64,000 bases of DNA from Iamia sp. SCSIO 61187 (GCF_019443745.1 NZ_CP050948.1:2170001-2234000); one strand, 5' to 3'. Positions 28,475 to 42,254 are shown, counted from the stretch's first letter. The notes: generated from the sequence alone by a model not told the origin. Program-made: numbers and translations.

Positions 28475-29671
28475 ATGGCCGAGGACGACAGCGGAGACGT
28501 CGGCACCGACGTCCACCCTCCGCCCCCGACCGAGGCGTGGCCGGCCGTGGTGGGGGTCGCCCGGGTCGGGAAGCGGACGAAGGACCTGGCCAAGCGCATC
28601 CTGCCCGGAGAGATCGCGGTCATCGACCACGAGGACCTCGACACCGTCGCCACCGAGAGCCTGATCGCCGCCGGCGTGGTGGCCGTCGTCAACGCCTCGT
28701 CGTGCATCTCGGGGCGGTACCCGAACGCCGGGCCCCTCCTGCTGTCGGCGGCCGGCGTGGCCGTCCTCGACGGGGTCGGCTCCGGCGTGATGGAGGCGGT
28801 GGCCGACGGGACGCCGATCGCCATCGACGGGGACCGGGTCGTGGCCTTCGCCGAGGAGGTGGTCGACGGGACCGAGGTCGCCCGGGGCCACCGCCAGGAC
28901 ATCGGCACCTTCGGCGTCGTCCTCGAGAAGGCGCGCACCACGATGGGCGCCGAGCTCCAGCGGTTCGCCGAGAACACCCTCACCTACATCCAGCGCGAGG
29001 GCCACCTGCTGGTCGACGACCCCGACATCCCGGAGATCGACGTCGACTTCCGGGGCCGTCAGGTCCTCGTCGTCGTCCGCGGCGTCGACTACAAGAAGGA
29101 CCTCGAGCTGCTGCGGCGCAGCGGCTACCTCAAGGAGCAGAAGCCGCTCCTCGTCGGCGTCGACGGCGGGGCCGACGCCTTCCTCGAGATGGGCATGACG
29201 CCCGACGTGATCATCGGCGACATGGACTCGGTGAGCGAGCGGGCCCTGCGCAGCGGCGCCGCCCTGGTCGTCCACGGCTACGCCGACGGGCGGGCGCCCG
29301 GCTCGGAGTACCTCGACGAGCTGGGCCTCGACCACGCCGTGTTCGCGTCGGTCGGGACCTCCGAGGACATCGCCATGCTCATGGCCTACGAGCGGGGCGC
29401 CGAGCTCATCGTGGCCGTGGGCACCCACTCGCACATGGTCGACTTCCTCGACAAGGGTCGACCGGGGATGGCCTCGACGTTCCTGGTGCGCCTGAAGGTC
29501 GGCCCCATCCTCGTCGACGCCAAGGGCGTGAACCGCCTGTACACGACCCACGTCGGGACCCGTGACCTCCTGCCGCTCGTGCTGGCGGCCATCATCACCA
29601 TGATCATCATCGGCGTGGTGAGCGAGCCGATCCGCACCGTCGTGCGCGGCCTGGTGCTGCCCCTCCGATGA
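28475..29671 (+). CDS. steA: SteA-like division/envelope protein
   Basis: The 398-residue protein matches Rv1697/SteA: GVARVGKRTKDLAKRILPGEIAVIDHEDLDTVATESLIAAGVVAVVNASSCISGRYPN at the N-terminus, and a thiamine-pyrophosphokinase-like fold (about 205-340) with VGVDGGADAFLEMGMTPDVIIGDMDSVS. A single C-terminal membrane segment (LVLAAIITMIIIGVVS, about 370-385) and a short basic tail follow. In Corynebacterium SteA and SteB form a complex at the septum needed for correct daughter-cell separation and RipA control. SteB follows 28 bp downstream. Confidence 0.9.
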   Translation: MAEDDSGDVGTDVHPPPPTEAWPAVVGVARVGKRTKDLAKRILPGEIAVIDHEDLDTVATESLIAAGVVAVVNASSCISGRYPNAGPLLLSAAGVAVLDGVGSGVMEAVADGTPIAIDGDRVVAFAEEVVDGTEVARGHRQDIGTFGVVLEKARTTMGAELQRFAENTLTYIQREGHLLVDDPDIPEIDVDFRGRQVLVVVRGVDYKKDLELLRRSGYLKEQKPLLVGVDGGADAFLEMGMTPDVIIGDMDSVSERALRSGAALVVHGYADGRAPGSEYLDELGLDHAVFASVGTSEDIAMLMAYERGAELIVAVGTHSHMVDFLDKGRPGMASTFLVRLKVGPILVDAKGVNRLYTTHVGTRDLLPLVLAAIITMIIIGVVSEPIRTVVRGLVLPLR

Positions 29672-29699
29672 CCGCCTGCCCCGGGACCCGCCCCCTCCG

Positions 29700-30848
29700 A
29701 TGATCAACATCCGCTACCACATCGTCTCGATCACCGCGATCTTCCTCGCCCTCGGGATCGGCACGCTCCTCGGCAGCACGTTCCTCGATCGGGCGACCGT
29801 CGACCAGCTCGACCGGAACATCCGCAACGCCGAGGCCCGCATCGCCGACACCGAGGCCGAGAACCGCCGCCTGCAGGAGCTGGTCGACCGGGCCAACGGC
29901 CGCGACCTGGGGCTGATCCGGGCCAGCGAGGCGCTCCTCGCCGGCCAGCTGACCGACCAGCCGGTGCTGATCGTGGCCGCGCCCGGCGTCGACCAGGGCA
30001 CCCTCGACACCCTCCGGCTGATCCTCGACAACGCCGACGCCGACCTGCGGGGCACCCTCGCGCTGCGCGACGACCTGGCCTTCGTCGACGGGGTCGACGC
30101 CGACCTGGCCGAGGAGCTCGGCCTCGACCCCGACGACGTCGAGGGCTCGGAGGTCACCGACCAGCTGGTGGCCGCCCTGGTGGCGGCCGGGGCGCCCGCC
30201 GACCCCGGCGAGGCCGCGGACCCGGGCACCGAGGAGCCGGGGGCCGGGACCACCACGACGGTGCCCGACGGCGCCACCACCACCGGGCCCGACGGCGCCC
30301 CGACCACCGCGCCCGAGGTCCCGGCCACGACCGCACCCGACGACGGCGGGACCGCCGGCGACGACGGCACCGGCGTCGGTGACGACGCCGCGGCCCCCGA
30401 CGGCGAGTGGCCCGACGTCGTGCGAGCCCTCCTCGACGCCGACCTGGTCCGACTCGATCCCGGCCCGGCCTACACGGCCGACGATCCGATCCTCGAGCGC
30501 ACGGGCTACCGCTACGTCTACGTGACCCAGCCCGGGCTCGAGCCGGAGGCCGACGAGCTGCTCCTGACCCTCCTGCCCGCGGAGGAGACCGACCCGCCCC
30601 TGCCGGCGGTGATCGTCAGCACCACCGTGCCGCCGCTCCCCGAGGGGGCCGAGGAGCCGCCGCCGACGGCCGTGACCCTGGTGCGCACCGACGCCAGCCG
30701 GGCCGAGCTGTACGACACGGTGGACGACATCGACACCTTCCTCGGGCTGTCGTCGACGGTGACGATCCTCCAGGCCGAGGAGGGCACGGCGGCGGGTCAC
30801 TACGGCCAGGGCGAGGAAGCCACGGCGCTGGCGCCGGCTGGCACGTGA
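29700..30848 (+). CDS. steB: SteB/MctB-like envelope protein
   Basis: The 382-residue product starts with a membrane anchor (HIVSITAIFLALGIGTLLGSTFLD, about 6-29) and a short coiled coil (VDQLDRNIRNAEARIADTEAENRRLQELV). The exported domain is split by a Thr/Pro/Asp-rich low-complexity insert (about 160-235). Rv1698 (MctB) was proposed as a copper-related outer-membrane protein, whereas the corynebacterial homologue SteB partners SteA in cell separation; the context here favours the latter. The insert is probably a flexible periplasmic linker. Its stop overlaps the murJ GTG. Confidence 0.88.
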   Translation: MINIRYHIVSITAIFLALGIGTLLGSTFLDRATVDQLDRNIRNAEARIADTEAENRRLQELVDRANGRDLGLIRASEALLAGQLTDQPVLIVAAPGVDQGTLDTLRLILDNADADLRGTLALRDDLAFVDGVDADLAEELGLDPDDVEGSEVTDQLVAALVAAGAPADPGEAADPGTEEPGAGTTTTVPDGATTTGPDGAPTTAPEVPATTAPDDGGTAGDDGTGVGDDAAAPDGEWPDVVRALLDADLVRLDPGPAYTADDPILERTGYRYVYVTQPGLEPEADELLLTLLPAEETDPPLPAVIVSTTVPPLPEGAEEPPPTAVTLVRTDASRAELYDTVDDIDTFLGLSSTVTILQAEEGTAAGHYGQGEEATALAPAGT

Positions 30849-32503
30849 CGCACGCGGGCGCGCCCGCGGGCGAGGTCGGGCCGGCCCGGCCCGAGGGCGA
30901 GGGTCCCGGCACGGTCCGGGCCGCGGTGGGGATGGGGGCCATCACCGCCGTGTCGCGGGTGGTGGGCTTCCTGCGCGTCCTGGTGGTGGCGGCGGTGCTG
31001 GGGTTCAGCTCCCTGGGGGACGCCTTCCAGTCGGCCAACTCGCTGTCGAACGTGCTGTTCGAGCTGCTCGCCGCCGGCGCCCTGTCGGCGGTCCTGGTCC
31101 CCGCCTTCGTGCGGCTCCTCGACGCCGGCGACGACGAGGGGGCCGAAGAGGTCGCCGGCGGGGTCCTGGGCCTGGCCCTCGTCGGCCTCGGTGGGCTGGT
31201 CCTCGCCGCCGTCCTGGCCGCCCCGCTGCTGGGGCGGCTCCTGACCCTCTCACCCGACGCCGTCGAGCAGCGCGAGCTGGTGACGTTCCTGCTTCGCCTC
31301 TTCCTGCCCCAGGTGGTGCTGTACGCCGCCGGGACGGTCGCGACCGGGGTCCTGTACGCCAAGCGCCGCTTCCTGGCCACCGCCGCCGCGCCGATCGGCA
31401 ACACCATCGTGATGGTGGCCTCGCTGGCCGTGTTCCGGTGGGTCGCCGGCCCCGACCCGGGGCTCGACATCTCGACGGGGGAGCAGTGGATCCTCGTCGT
31501 GGCCGGCACCGGCGGCGTGGTCGCCTTCGTCGGGATCCTCCTCGTCGCCTGCCGGGCGTCGGGGTTCCGCCTCCGTCCCCGCTGGCCGGGACGGGACGCC
31601 CGGGTCGCCGAGGTGGCCCGGTCGGCCGGGTGGGGCGTCGTCCTCCACAGCTGCGCGGGAGCGATCCTCGGCGGCGCCATCGTGGCCAGCTCCGGCGTCG
31701 ACGGTGCCGTCGTCGCCTACCAGACGGCCTGGGTCTTCTTCCTCGCCCCCTACGGGATCCTGGCCCAGCCGATCCACACCGCCATCCTCCCCGAGCTCGT
31801 CACCGAGGCCCGGGGCGACGACCTGCGCCAGTTCCGCACCTCGGTGCGGTGGGCGCTCGAGCGCATGGCCCTGACGGTCCTGCCCGTGGCGGTGGCCCTG
31901 GCCGCCCTGGGCGGGCCCGCCATGCGCATCGTCGCCTCCCTCGTCGACAGCACCGCCGACGGCGACAGCTTCCTCGGGGCCGCCCTCGCCACCTTGGCCC
32001 TCGGCCTGTTCCCCTACAGCGCCTTCCTCCTGCTGGCCCGGGCGTACTACGCCCTCGGCGACAGCCGCACGCCCGGTCTCGTCTCCCTCGTGGTCGCCGC
32101 CACCGGGCTCGCCGTGCTCGCCGTCGGTGCCCCCCTCACCGACGGCACCGCTCGGGTCACCGTCCTCGGGCTGGCCCACTCGTCGGCCTACCTGGTGGGG
32201 ATGGTGATCCTGCTCGTCGGGTTGTCGCGCCGAGCGGGCGGGTCGGTGCTGCCCACCGCCGTCGTGGCCATGGCCGTGGTCGCCGCCGCCGTCGCCGTGA
32301 TCGTGTGGTTCGCCAGCGACAGGCTCCTCTCGAGCCGCACCGGCATGGCGGCCGACGCCGTGGTCGCCGGCGGGCTGAGCGTCGTGGGTGCCCTCGGGCT
32401 CCTCATCGCGTACCGCGTCTCCGGGCTGCGCTCCCGCCTCACGCCCCGCCACGCCGACCCGACGCCGGCCGGCGAGGGCGCGGTGGACTCGGTGCTGCCG
32501 TGA
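30845..32503 (+). CDS. murJ: MurJ/MviN-type lipid II flippase
   Basis: The 552-residue polytopic protein begins at GTG 30845 within the steB stop. Its core (residues about 25-540) is a MATE-like MOP fold of about 14 helices: ITAVSRVVGFLRVLVVAAVLG, DAFQSANSLSNVLFELLAAGALSAVLVPAF, and the family-typical PYGILAQPIHTAILPEL and LARAYYALGDSRTPG. MurJ flips lipid-linked peptidoglycan precursor across the membrane. In mycobacteria murJ normally lies near the chromosome origin, so its placement between steB and a WecA/MraY-like gene is notable. It may serve lipid II or another lipid-linked sugar. Confidence 0.9.
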   Translation: MTHAGAPAGEVGPARPEGEGPGTVRAAVGMGAITAVSRVVGFLRVLVVAAVLGFSSLGDAFQSANSLSNVLFELLAAGALSAVLVPAFVRLLDAGDDEGAEEVAGGVLGLALVGLGGLVLAAVLAAPLLGRLLTLSPDAVEQRELVTFLLRLFLPQVVLYAAGTVATGVLYAKRRFLATAAAPIGNTIVMVASLAVFRWVAGPDPGLDISTGEQWILVVAGTGGVVAFVGILLVACRASGFRLRPRWPGRDARVAEVARSAGWGVVLHSCAGAILGGAIVASSGVDGAVVAYQTAWVFFLAPYGILAQPIHTAILPELVTEARGDDLRQFRTSVRWALERMALTVLPVAVALAALGGPAMRIVASLVDSTADGDSFLGAALATLALGLFPYSAFLLLARAYYALGDSRTPGLVSLVVAATGLAVLAVGAPLTDGTARVTVLGLAHSSAYLVGMVILLVGLSRRAGGSVLPTAVVAMAVVAAAVAVIVWFASDRLLSSRTGMAADAVVAGGLSVVGALGLLIAYRVSGLRSRLTPRHADPTPAGEGAVDSVLP

Positions 32504-34758
32504 CCCGCCGACGGCTGGCGGCGGCGCTCGTCGCCCTCGTCTCCACGCTCGGCGTGGGGCTGACGGCCCCCGCTCCGGCCGCGGCCGGCGACCTCGACGG
32601 GTCCGTCGCCGTCGAGCGGGTGGTCATCGTCTCGCTGCCCGGGGTGTCGTGGTCCGAGGCCCGGCGGGCCGACATGCCGGTCCTCGACGGGCTCGTCGAC
32701 GAGGCCGCCGTGGGCGTGATGTCCAGCCAGATCGGTCGGGGCCCGGCCAGCACGACGGCGGCCTACCTCACCATCGGTGCCGGAACCCGAGCCGTCGTGC
32801 CCGGCATCGACACTGGCGTCGCCCTCAACCCCGACGAGCTCCACGGCGGCGTGCTCGCCACCGACATCCTGCGCCGCCGCCTGGGCAGCGCCGTCCCCGG
32901 CATCGCCTACCTCCCGGTGGGGGCGGCCCTCGACGCCAACGCCGACTCGCCCTACGGCGCCGTCCCGGGGACGCTCGGGGACGCCCTCGCGCGCGCCGGC
33001 ATCACCTCGGCGGTGATCGCCAACGCCGACGCCGCCGAGGGCTTCCCCATCGACGAGCCCCCGCCCGACGGTGCCTTCTCCCGCAGCGCGGCGACCGCCC
33101 TGATGCGGAGCGACGGCATCGTCCCCGAGGGCACCGTCGGGCGCGACCTCCTCCTCGAGGACCCCGACGCCCCGTTCGGCCGGCGGTTCGCCCGCTCGCG
33201 GGTCCTCGACGCGTTCGACCGCTCGTGGCTGCCGGACCGCCGGGAGGTGGTCCTCCTCGAGGCGTCCGACCTCAGCCGGGCCGCGGCCTACGGGTCCCGC
33301 TCGACCCCCGAGCAGCGCATCGCCCTCCGCCGCGAGGCCCTCGAGGACGCCGACGCCCTGCTGGGCGACGTCCTCGATCGGGTCGACCCCCGCACCGACG
33401 CCGTCCTGGTCCTCTCGCCGGTCGCGCCCGGCGGCTCGGGCCTGGTCGCCCTGCGGGCCCCCGGGGTGGAGCCCGGCCTCCTGCGGTCGGCGACCACCCG
33501 ACGGGCCGGGTACGTGCTGCTGGCCGACGTCGCCCCCACGGTCCTGACCCTGGTGGGGGAGGAGCCGCCGACGTCGATCGAGGGCCGACCCTTCGCCATC
33601 GAGGCCGGGTCCGGCGACCGGGTCGGGGACCTGATCGACCAGGGCATCGCCGCCCGGTCCCGCGACGACCGGCTCCCCGTGGTGGTGCAGGTCATCATCG
33701 CCGCCCTGGCCCTCCTCGTCCTCGGCGTCGCCGCCGGCGAGCGGCTGCCGGCCCGGCTGAGGCCCGCCCTCGGGCCGGCCGCGGTCGGGATGCTCGGCGT
33801 CGTGCCCGGCACCTACCTGGCCGGCCACATCGACGACGGCCGCCAGGGGTTCGGGACCTACGCCGCCGCCGTCCTCGCCTGCGCCGTGGTCGTGGCGCTG
33901 GTGGGGTGGCTGTTCGAGCGCCGCTGGCCCGGCACCGGGATCCTCGTGGGCCTGGGCTCGATCCTCCTGGTGATCGGCGGCGACGTGCTCGTCGGGGCGC
34001 CGCTCCAGGTCAACACCGTGTTCGGCTACTCGACCGCCGTGGCCGGGCGCTTCGCCGGGCTCGGCAACCTCGCCTTCGCCCTCTTCAGCGCGGCCGCGCT
34101 CACCTTCGCCGTCGCCCTCGTCGAGCGCGGGGGGCGCCGGACCCTCGGGGTCGCCGGGGGACTGCTGGTCGCCGCCGTGCTCATCGACGGGCTGCCCATG
34201 CTGGGGGCCGACGTGGGCGGGGTCGCCTCCATGGTCCCGGCCTTCGCCCTGACCGCCATGGTCCTGACCGGGCGCACCGTCCGGTGGACGCACCTGGTGG
34301 CCAGCGTGGCCGCGTCCTTCGGGGCGGTCGTCGCCTTCGGGCTCCTCGACGCCTCGCGCCCGCCCGGGTCGCGGACCCACCTCGCCCGCCTGGGCGAGCA
34401 CGTGGTCAACCGGCGGTTCACCTCGGTCGCCGACACCCTCCTGCGACGGGTGCACGCCAGCTTCGGGTCGACCGACGCCGCGGTGTGGGTCCTGGCCCTG
34501 GCGCTGGTCGCGGCGGCCGGCCTGCACGCCGCGGTCGTCGCCCGGGGTGGCAGCCGGTGGCTCGACCGGCTGCGGCCCCGGGGGATCACGGCCACCGCCC
34601 TGGCCGTCGGGCTCGGCGCCCTCGCCGTGCTGGGCCTGGTGGTCAACGATTCGTCGGTCGCCGTGCCGGCCACCATGCTCATCGTCATCGTGCCCGTCCT
34701 CGTCTCCCGCCGCCTGCCCTCGTGGGGGTCGTCCCCCGACGCCCTGGAGGCCCGATGA
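32500..34758 (+). CDS. Exported degenerate alkaline-phosphatase-fold domain fused to a polytopic membrane domain
   Basis: The 752-residue product starts at GTG 32500, overlapping murJ by 4 bp. A signal peptide (about 1-30) leads to an external domain (about 38-385) that keeps the fold landmarks of alkaline-phosphatase/sulfatase relatives (VVIVSLPGVSW, ASTTAAYLTIGAGTRA, LLADVAPTVLTLVGEEPPTSIEGRPF). The metal-binding Asp of VLDG and the DHG ligands are missing. Ten or so transmembrane helices follow (about 400-745), with GYSTAVAGRFAGLGNLAFALFSAAAL, LGADVGGVASMVPAFAL and LVVNDSSVAVPA. It is a paralogue of 35603-38029. The role is unknown; I infer a pseudoenzyme or transporter of the envelope. 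Confidence 0.85.
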   Translation: MTRRRLAAALVALVSTLGVGLTAPAPAAAGDLDGSVAVERVVIVSLPGVSWSEARRADMPVLDGLVDEAAVGVMSSQIGRGPASTTAAYLTIGAGTRAVVPGIDTGVALNPDELHGGVLATDILRRRLGSAVPGIAYLPVGAALDANADSPYGAVPGTLGDALARAGITSAVIANADAAEGFPIDEPPPDGAFSRSAATALMRSDGIVPEGTVGRDLLLEDPDAPFGRRFARSRVLDAFDRSWLPDRREVVLLEASDLSRAAAYGSRSTPEQRIALRREALEDADALLGDVLDRVDPRTDAVLVLSPVAPGGSGLVALRAPGVEPGLLRSATTRRAGYVLLADVAPTVLTLVGEEPPTSIEGRPFAIEAGSGDRVGDLIDQGIAARSRDDRLPVVVQVIIAALALLVLGVAAGERLPARLRPALGPAAVGMLGVVPGTYLAGHIDDGRQGFGTYAAAVLACAVVVALVGWLFERRWPGTGILVGLGSILLVIGGDVLVGAPLQVNTVFGYSTAVAGRFAGLGNLAFALFSAAALTFAVALVERGGRRTLGVAGGLLVAAVLIDGLPMLGADVGGVASMVPAFALTAMVLTGRTVRWTHLVASVAASFGAVVAFGLLDASRPPGSRTHLARLGEHVVNRRFTSVADTLLRRVHASFGSTDAAVWVLALALVAAAGLHAAVVARGGSRWLDRLRPRGITATALAVGLGALAVLGLVVNDSSVAVPATMLIVIVPVLVSRRLPSWGSSPDALEAR

Positions 34759-35602
34759 CCGTGGTGCTCGCCCTGCTGGCCGGGGTGGCCGCCGCCCTCG
34801 TGCTCGAGCGGACGACCCGGGCGACCTTCGCCCAGCCCGTCCTCGACCGCGAGAACTACCGGGGCCACCACCTGCCGACCGCCGCCGGGCTCCTGCTCGT
34901 CGCCGCCGTCGTCGCCGTCGACGGGGGACGGACCGCTCTCGGCCTCGTCGGCCTGGGCGACGCCGACACCGCCGCCCCCCGCACCGCCGTCCTCCTCGCC
35001 GTCGTCGCCTTCGGGTTCCTGGGCCTGGCCGACGACCTCCTGGGCGATGCCCACGACCGGGGTCTCCGCGGCCACGTCCGGGCCGCCCTGCGGGGCCGGG
35101 TCACGACCGGGTTCGTGAAGCTGGGCGGCGGGGCCTCGGTGGCCCTGGTGATCGCCGGCGCCGTCGACGGCGACCGGCCCGGCCGGGTCCTGGTCGACGC
35201 CGCCCTCATCGCCCTGGCCGCCAACATGGGCAACCTGTTCGACCGGGCCCCGGGGCGCACCCTCAAGGTCGGCCTGGTGGCCGGCGTCCCCCTCCTCCTC
35301 GTCGCCGGCACCGCCGCCACCGGGGTGGCCCTGGCCGTGGTCGTGGGGGCGGGGCTCGGTCTCCTGCCCGGCGACCTGCGGGAGCGGTCGATGCTGGGCG
35401 ACACCGGCGCCAACGCCTTCGGCGCCGCCCTGGGCGTGGCCACCGTCCTGACGGCCTCGCCGGCGGTGCGGGTCGGGGTGGCCGCCGCCCTCCTGGCCCT
35501 CACGCTCCTCTCCGAGGTCGTGTCCTTCAGCCGGATCATCAAGGCCGTCGCCCCGCTGCGCGCGCTCGACGGCCTGGGACGCCTGCGGCTGGAGGAGGGG
35601 CG

Positions 35603-35606
<4 letters not shown>
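34755..35606 (+). CDS. WecA/MraY-like polyprenyl-phosphate sugar-phosphate transferase family membrane protein
   Basis: The 283-residue membrane protein (ATG 34755, ATGA overlap) carries short GT4-type signatures: ENYRGHHLPTAAGLLL (about 33-48, compare MraY/WecA N-terminus), FLGLADDLLGD with the DD pair (about 90-100), TTGFVKLGGG, AANMGNLFDRAPGRTLK (the NxxD region), and MLGDTGANAFGAALGVATV (the GDxG loop). It is shorter than MraY (about 360 residues). Members attach sugar-1-phosphate units to undecaprenyl or decaprenyl phosphate. The neighbouring flippase suggests synthesis of a lipid-linked glycan. Confidence 0.82.
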
Positions 35607-39743
<4,137 letters not shown>

Positions 39744-39747
39744 CGGG

Positions 39748-40317
39748 GTGGCGGGGGACCCCACCGGGGGCTTCCGGCACCTGGGGGACGAGGTCGTCTA
39801 CTCCGGCGGCCGGCGCATGCGCGTCGTGCGGGCCACCTTCGCCGCCCCCGACGGATCGACCTTCACCCGCGACGTGGTCCGCACCCAGGGTGCGGTGGCG
39901 GTCGTGCCCCTCCTCGACGACGGCGAGACCGTCCTGCTCGTCCGCCAGTACCGGGGCCCGCTGGACGCCCTGCTGCTCGAGATCCCGGCCGGGCTCCTCG
40001 ACGTCGAGGGCGAGGAGCCGGCCGACTGCGCCCGGCGGGAGCTGGTCGAGGAGGTCGGGTGCACCGCCGACGAGGTCACGCTCCTCGCCCACGCCCACGT
40101 CGCCGCCGGGATCAGCGACCACACGGTCACGATCTACCTGGGGACGGGGCTCACCGAGGTGGGCCAGGACCTCCAGGGACCGGAGGAGGAGCACATGACC
40201 GTCGAGCGGCTCTCGCTGCGCGACGTCCCCCGCCTCGTGGCCGACGGGACGCTCACCGACGGCAAGACGATCATCGGCCTGCTGGCGGCGCGGGAGCGCC
40301 TCGGGCTGGGGCCGTGA
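39748..40317 (+). CDS. NUDIX hydrolase, ADP-ribose pyrophosphatase-like
   Basis: The 189-residue protein starts at GTG 39748, 4 bp after pyrG. The NUDIX helix is recognisable as GLLDVEGEEPADCARRELVEEVGC (about 91-114), with REL..EEVG ligands for Mg2+. Upstream VAVVPLLDDGETVLLVRQYRGPLDALLLEIPAGLL is typical of ADP-ribose pyrophosphatases (E-I-P-A-G). The counterpart in M. tuberculosis is Rv1700, in the same position after pyrG. Its stop overlaps the xerD GTG. Confidence 0.92.
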   Translation: MAGDPTGGFRHLGDEVVYSGGRRMRVVRATFAAPDGSTFTRDVVRTQGAVAVVPLLDDGETVLLVRQYRGPLDALLLEIPAGLLDVEGEEPADCARRELVEEVGCTADEVTLLAHAHVAAGISDHTVTIYLGTGLTEVGQDLQGPEEEHMTVERLSLRDVPRLVADGTLTDGKTIIGLLAARERLGLGP

Positions 40318-41273
40318 CCTCGCCGCCCGGCGGCGACGACCCGACGCGGGGCACCTTCGTCGCCCTGCCGCTCGAGGCCGAGGAGCTGCTGGGCTGGCTG
40401 CGGGTCGAGAAGGGCCGCTCGGCATCGACCCTGGCGGCCTACCGGACGGACCTCCGGGGGTACTGCGCCTGGCTGGCCGAGCGGGGCCTGGCCCTGCGCC
40501 AGGTGGGGGAGGAGGACATCACCGCCTACGTCGAGCACCTGAAGGCCCAGGGGCGCAAGGAGTCGACGGTGAAGCGGGCCGTGGTGGTCGTCCGCAGCCT
40601 GCACCGGTTCCTGGTGCGGGAGGGCACCGTCACCGTCGACCCGGCGTCGGAGGTCGCCGTGCCCAAGGTCCCTCGCAACCTCCCCAAGGCGCTGTCGGAG
40701 GCCGACGTGACCCGCCTCCTCGACGCCGTGGTGGGGGACGACCCCGTGGCCCGGCGCGACCGGGTGATCCTCGAGGTCCTCTACGGCACCGGGCTGCGCA
40801 TCTCCGAGCTGGTCGGGCTGTCGCTGGCCGACGTCGACACCGACGACGCCCTCGTCCGGGCCTTCGGCAAGGGGGCCAAGGAGCGCATCGTGCCCCTCGG
40901 ACGGGTGGCCCGGCGGGCCGTCCTGGACTGGCTCGCCCCCGGGGGCCGCGACGCCCTGACCCCGAAGCAGTGGGCCCGCCGGGGCGATGCCGAGGCCCTC
41001 CTGCTCAACCGGCGGGGAGGCCGGCTGACCCGGCAGGGCGCCTGGGGCGTGGTGCGCAAGTACGGCGAGCAGGTGGGGCTGGCCGACCAGCTCAGCCCGC
41101 ACGTCCTGCGGCACTCGTGCGCCACCCACATGCTCGACCACGGCGCCGACGTCCGCACCGTGCAGGAGCTGCTCGGCCACTCGTCGGTGAGCACCACGCA
41201 GATCTACACCCTGGTCTCCCAGGAGCGCCTCTGGCAGGTGTACCGCGACGCCCACCCCCGGGCCCGCGCCTGA
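40314..41273 (+). CDS. xerD: Tyrosine recombinase XerD
   Basis: The 319-residue recombinase starts at GTG 40314 (GTGA overlap). An N-terminal SAM-like core-binding domain (about 20-105) precedes the catalytic domain. The active-site residues are visible: Arg in GTGLRISELVGL, Lys in AFGKGAKERIVPL, HVLRHSCATHML (His-x-x-Arg), HSSVSTTQIYT with the second His, and the nucleophile Tyr. With XerC it resolves chromosome dimers at dif. Its position after pyrG-nudix equals Rv1701. Confidence 0.95.
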   Translation: MTSPPGGDDPTRGTFVALPLEAEELLGWLRVEKGRSASTLAAYRTDLRGYCAWLAERGLALRQVGEEDITAYVEHLKAQGRKESTVKRAVVVVRSLHRFLVREGTVTVDPASEVAVPKVPRNLPKALSEADVTRLLDAVVGDDPVARRDRVILEVLYGTGLRISELVGLSLADVDTDDALVRAFGKGAKERIVPLGRVARRAVLDWLAPGGRDALTPKQWARRGDAEALLLNRRGGRLTRQGAWGVVRKYGEQVGLADQLSPHVLRHSCATHMLDHGADVRTVQELLGHSSVSTTQIYTLVSQERLWQVYRDAHPRARA

Positions 41274-41338
41274 GGCGGAGGACCGGCCGGGTGTGACGTC
41301 GCCTGCCATCGCCCTCGGGATCCGGCCGGGTGGCCGAC

Positions 41339-41344
41339 TACCCT
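41339..41344 (+). promoter_or_regulatory. Leaderless -10 hexamer (TACCCT)
   Basis: TACCCT lies 6 nt before the ATG at 41351. It supports that ATG over the GTG seven codons upstream, which would lie before the expected transcription start. Confidence 0.55.
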
Positions 41345-41350
41345 GACGAG

Positions 41351-41668
41351 ATGCTGACCGCCGACCTGCTCACCGAGCTCCGCGCCGCGCTGGAGGCCGA
41401 CCGCGACCAGCTGCGGCAGCAGATCGCCGGCCTCCCCGGCGAGAGCGACTTCGACGAGAACCACGCCGACTCCGGCCAGGTGGCCGCCGAGCTGGGCGAG
41501 GGCCGGGTCCTGGCCGGCGCCCTGGGCGACCAGCTGGCCGAGGTCGAGCACGCCCTGGAGAAGATGGACGCCGGCACCTACGGCCTGTGCGAGGCCGACG
41601 GCGAGCCCATCGACGCCGGCCGGCTCGAGGCCATGCCCGCCACCCGCTTCTGCATCGACCACGCCTGA
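41351..41668 (+). CDS. DksA/TraR-like protein with modified zinc finger
   Basis: The 105-residue protein has an N-terminal coiled-coil helix pair (LTELRAALEADRDQLRQQIAGLP and GRVLAGALGDQLAEVEHALEKM) and the C-terminal finger GTYGLCEADGEPIDAGRLEAMPATRFCIDH. In place of C-x2-C...C-x2-C, it has C-x2-D...C-x2-H, which could still hold zinc. In proteobacteria DksA binds the RNA polymerase secondary channel with ppGpp; actinobacterial relatives are poorly characterised. It is a paralogue of the partial gene at the left edge. Confidence 0.88.
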   Translation: MLTADLLTELRAALEADRDQLRQQIAGLPGESDFDENHADSGQVAAELGEGRVLAGALGDQLAEVEHALEKMDAGTYGLCEADGEPIDAGRLEAMPATRFCIDHA

Positions 41669-41738
41669 ACCGCGGCGCCGGCTCGCCGACGCGACGTCGG
41701 TGACCGCCGTCCAGCGCGCCCTGCCGTAGGTTCATGGG

Positions 41739-42254
41739 ATGAGCGCGGGGCACCTGGTCAGGCGGTTCCTCGGCTCGCTGGCCCCGCGCCGGCTGTCCGA
41801 GGACGAGGCCGTGTGGGTGGCGAGCCACCTCCAGCCCGCCGAGGCCGAGCTGTGGGGTCGCATGAGCCGCGCCGACCGGCGCCACGCCGTCGGCGTCGCC
41901 CGGCGGGCCCAGGCCGCCCTCGGCGACGCCGCCACCCGCCCCGTCATGGCCGCCGCCCTGCTCCACGACGTGGGCAAGGTCGAGGCCGACCTGGGCACCT
42001 ACGGCCGGGTGATGGCCACGCTCTCGGCCAAGGCCGCCGGTCGGGGCACCGCCCACGCCTGGTCCCAGACCCGCGGCATCACCCGCCGCATCGGTCTGTA
42101 CCTCCTCCACGAGGAGCTGGGCGCGGACCTCCTGGCCCTGGCCGGGTCCGACCCGCTGACGGTCACCCTCGTGCGGGAGTGGTCCGTCGACCCCGCCGAC
42201 CGCACCGCCCCGGCCGCCCTCCTCGACCCCCTCCGCGCCGCCGACGACGCCTGA
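41739..42254 (+). CDS. HD-domain phosphohydrolase-like protein
   Basis: The 171-residue protein has an HD signature: RADRRHAVGVARRAQAAL (about 45-62) supplies the first His, and PVMAAALLHDVGKVEADLG (about 68-86) the HD pair and Lys. A third Asp may lie near the C-terminus. HD proteins hydrolyse nucleotides or cyclic dinucleotides; the substrate is unknown. A TAGGTT hexamer (41727-41732) lies 6 nt before the ATG, so it is probably leaderless. It converges with trpS. Confidence 0.85.
   Translation: MSAGHLVRRFLGSLAPRRLSEDEAVWVASHLQPAEAELWGRMSRADRRHAVGVARRAQAALGDAATRPVMAAALLHDVGKVEADLGTYGRVMATLSAKAAGRGTAHAWSQTRGITRRIGLYLLHEELGADLLALAGSDPLTVTLVREWSVDPADRTAPAALLDPLRAADDA

Noticed and set aside
30154-30370. 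Separate gene in the low-complexity insert of steB
   Set aside because: The Thr/Pro/Asp repeats generate long shadow frames on both strands. The insert is in frame within steB and has no start signals of its own.
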